A stretch of 6,499 bases of DNA from assembly GCA_020722685.1 (NCBI GenBank), contig DYKH01000258.1, forward strand, positions 1 through 6,499, written 5' to 3'. This DNA is from Caldithrix sp. (GTDB lineage Bacteria; KSB1; UBA2214; DYKH01). A program made the translations under genes and the position numbers. Positions 6,035-6,499 of this stretch are shown here, piece after piece. Each line of letters starts with the position of its first letter. Position 1 is the stretch's first letter. The notes below the pieces were generated by a model, which worked only from the letters and a program-made list of their open reading frames with translations, did not search any database and had not been told where the DNA came from.

Positions 6035-6464
6035 ATGAACTCACTCTCGCGGCTACAGCATCGTTTGCGAGGCGAGGCAGTGGACCGAATTCCCAATCTC
6101 AACATCATGATGACCTTTGCCGCGCATTTCATCAACCAGCCGCTGTCCAAGTATTACCTCGATCATCGCATTCTGGTCGAGGCGAACCTGGCGGTGTTGT
6201 CGGCATTTGATCTGGACATCGTGCAAGCCATTTCCGATCCCTATCGTGAGGCCGCCGACTTGTGCGAAAATTACCTTTCCGGATGATGCTCTGCCCATTT
6301 GCGAAGCGCCTTCAATCGTTGTGCCCAAAGACTTGCCCAAGCTGCGACCGGTCAGTCCCCAGTCCGGCAAAAGGATGAGCGACCGGCTGGAAGCCATTCA
6401 TTCCTTCCGCGAGCAAGTTGGGGGTGAGGTGCCGATCATGGGCCCCCGTTGCCTCAAAATAAAA
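6035..6464 (+). pseudogene. URO-D/MtaA-like family gene, frameshifted and truncated
   Basis: From ATG 6035, with AGGAAAG (6022-6028) as ribosome-binding site, the product opens with the family's N-terminal pattern LRGEAVDRIPN and continues through YYLDHRILVEAN and LDIVQAISDPYREAADL. At about 6260-6263 the frame breaks: the original frame ends at TGA 6284-6286, while the +1 frame carries on seamlessly with AKITFPDDALPICEAP and later MSDRLEAI and GGEVPIMG. Loss of two bases near TTGTGCG, or gain of one, would explain it. Family resemblance stops at about 6442, and that frame closes at 6483-6485 after unrelated residues. Only about 135 of a usual 340-odd residues remain. Members include uroporphyrinogen decarboxylase and corrinoid methyltransferases such as MtaA/CmuA. 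The substrate of the ancestor cannot be told from this fragment, and the active-site barrel is mostly absent. Confidence 0.75.
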
Positions 6465-6495
6465 TGTAACCCAAATTATTTCTAATTGGGTGACA
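6465..6495. repeat. Imperfect palindrome at the window edge, possible mobile-element end
   Basis: TGTAACCCAAATTA (6465-6478) pairs with TAATTGGGTGACA (6483-6495) across a 4-nt loop, with one mismatch and one bulged A (12 pairs). It starts with TGT and ends with ACA, the usual tip bases of many transposable elements. It sits just after the point where the URO-D-like gene loses family similarity. Whether it is an insertion-sequence terminus, an operator or a chance hairpin cannot be decided because the window ends four bases later. Confidence 0.45.
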
Positions 6496-6499
6496 CTAA

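Overview
This 6.5 kb window is bacterial chromosome of balanced base composition, with every supportable gene on the + strand. Gene density is modest. Intergenic gaps of 100-440 bp hold hairpins, and there are two gene remnants: a short membrane-protein fragment and a frameshifted, truncated URO-D-family gene. The mix of proteins (type-2 TrpB, a PPi-type phosphofructokinase, a wHTH/degenerate-exonuclease/GIY-YIG protein and a URO-D/MtaA-like remnant) resembles environmental bacteria of the FCB or candidate-phylum type (Calditrichota/KSB1-like). That placement is a low-confidence impression from protein style; no rRNA or other phylogenetic marker is present.

Left part (1-1856). A terminator hairpin at 12-47 closes an unseen upstream gene. 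It is followed by a textbook sigma-70 promoter (TTGACA, 17 bp, TATATT), a 32-codon leader ORF with Trp-Trp-Ala-Trp in its middle, and a strong intrinsic terminator at 276-309. After these comes trpB2, a full-length type-2 tryptophan synthase beta chain with a perfect Shine-Dalgarno. The arrangement reads as a ribosome-mediated tryptophan attenuator controlling an orphan trpB2 gene, and it is the most interesting element here. A 13-bp perfect hairpin without a T tract follows trpB2.

Middle (1883-4297). A free-standing B3/B4 domain protein, related to the editing domain of phenylalanyl-tRNA synthetase beta, is followed by a 6-phosphofructokinase. Its nucleotide-site residues (Asp and Lys at the two diagnostic positions) predict pyrophosphate rather than ATP as phosphoryl donor, with an unusual Asn beside them. 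A short truncated hydrophobic ORF and a probable terminator follow.

Right part (4334-6499). A 467-residue protein starts with TTG and combines a winged-helix-like N-terminus, an exonuclease-like middle that seems to have lost its catalytic acids, and an intact UvrC/Cho-type GIY-YIG nuclease domain. Downstream lies an elaborate nested inverted repeat with a flanking direct repeat (5916-5991). Then comes a URO-D/MtaA-like gene broken by a frameshift near 6260 and losing family similarity after about 6442, just before an imperfect palindrome (6465-6495) that could be the edge of a mobile element.

The genes do not form an evident single pathway. Apart from the trp leader and trpB2, the neighbours look like independent housekeeping or repair genes with their own spacers.
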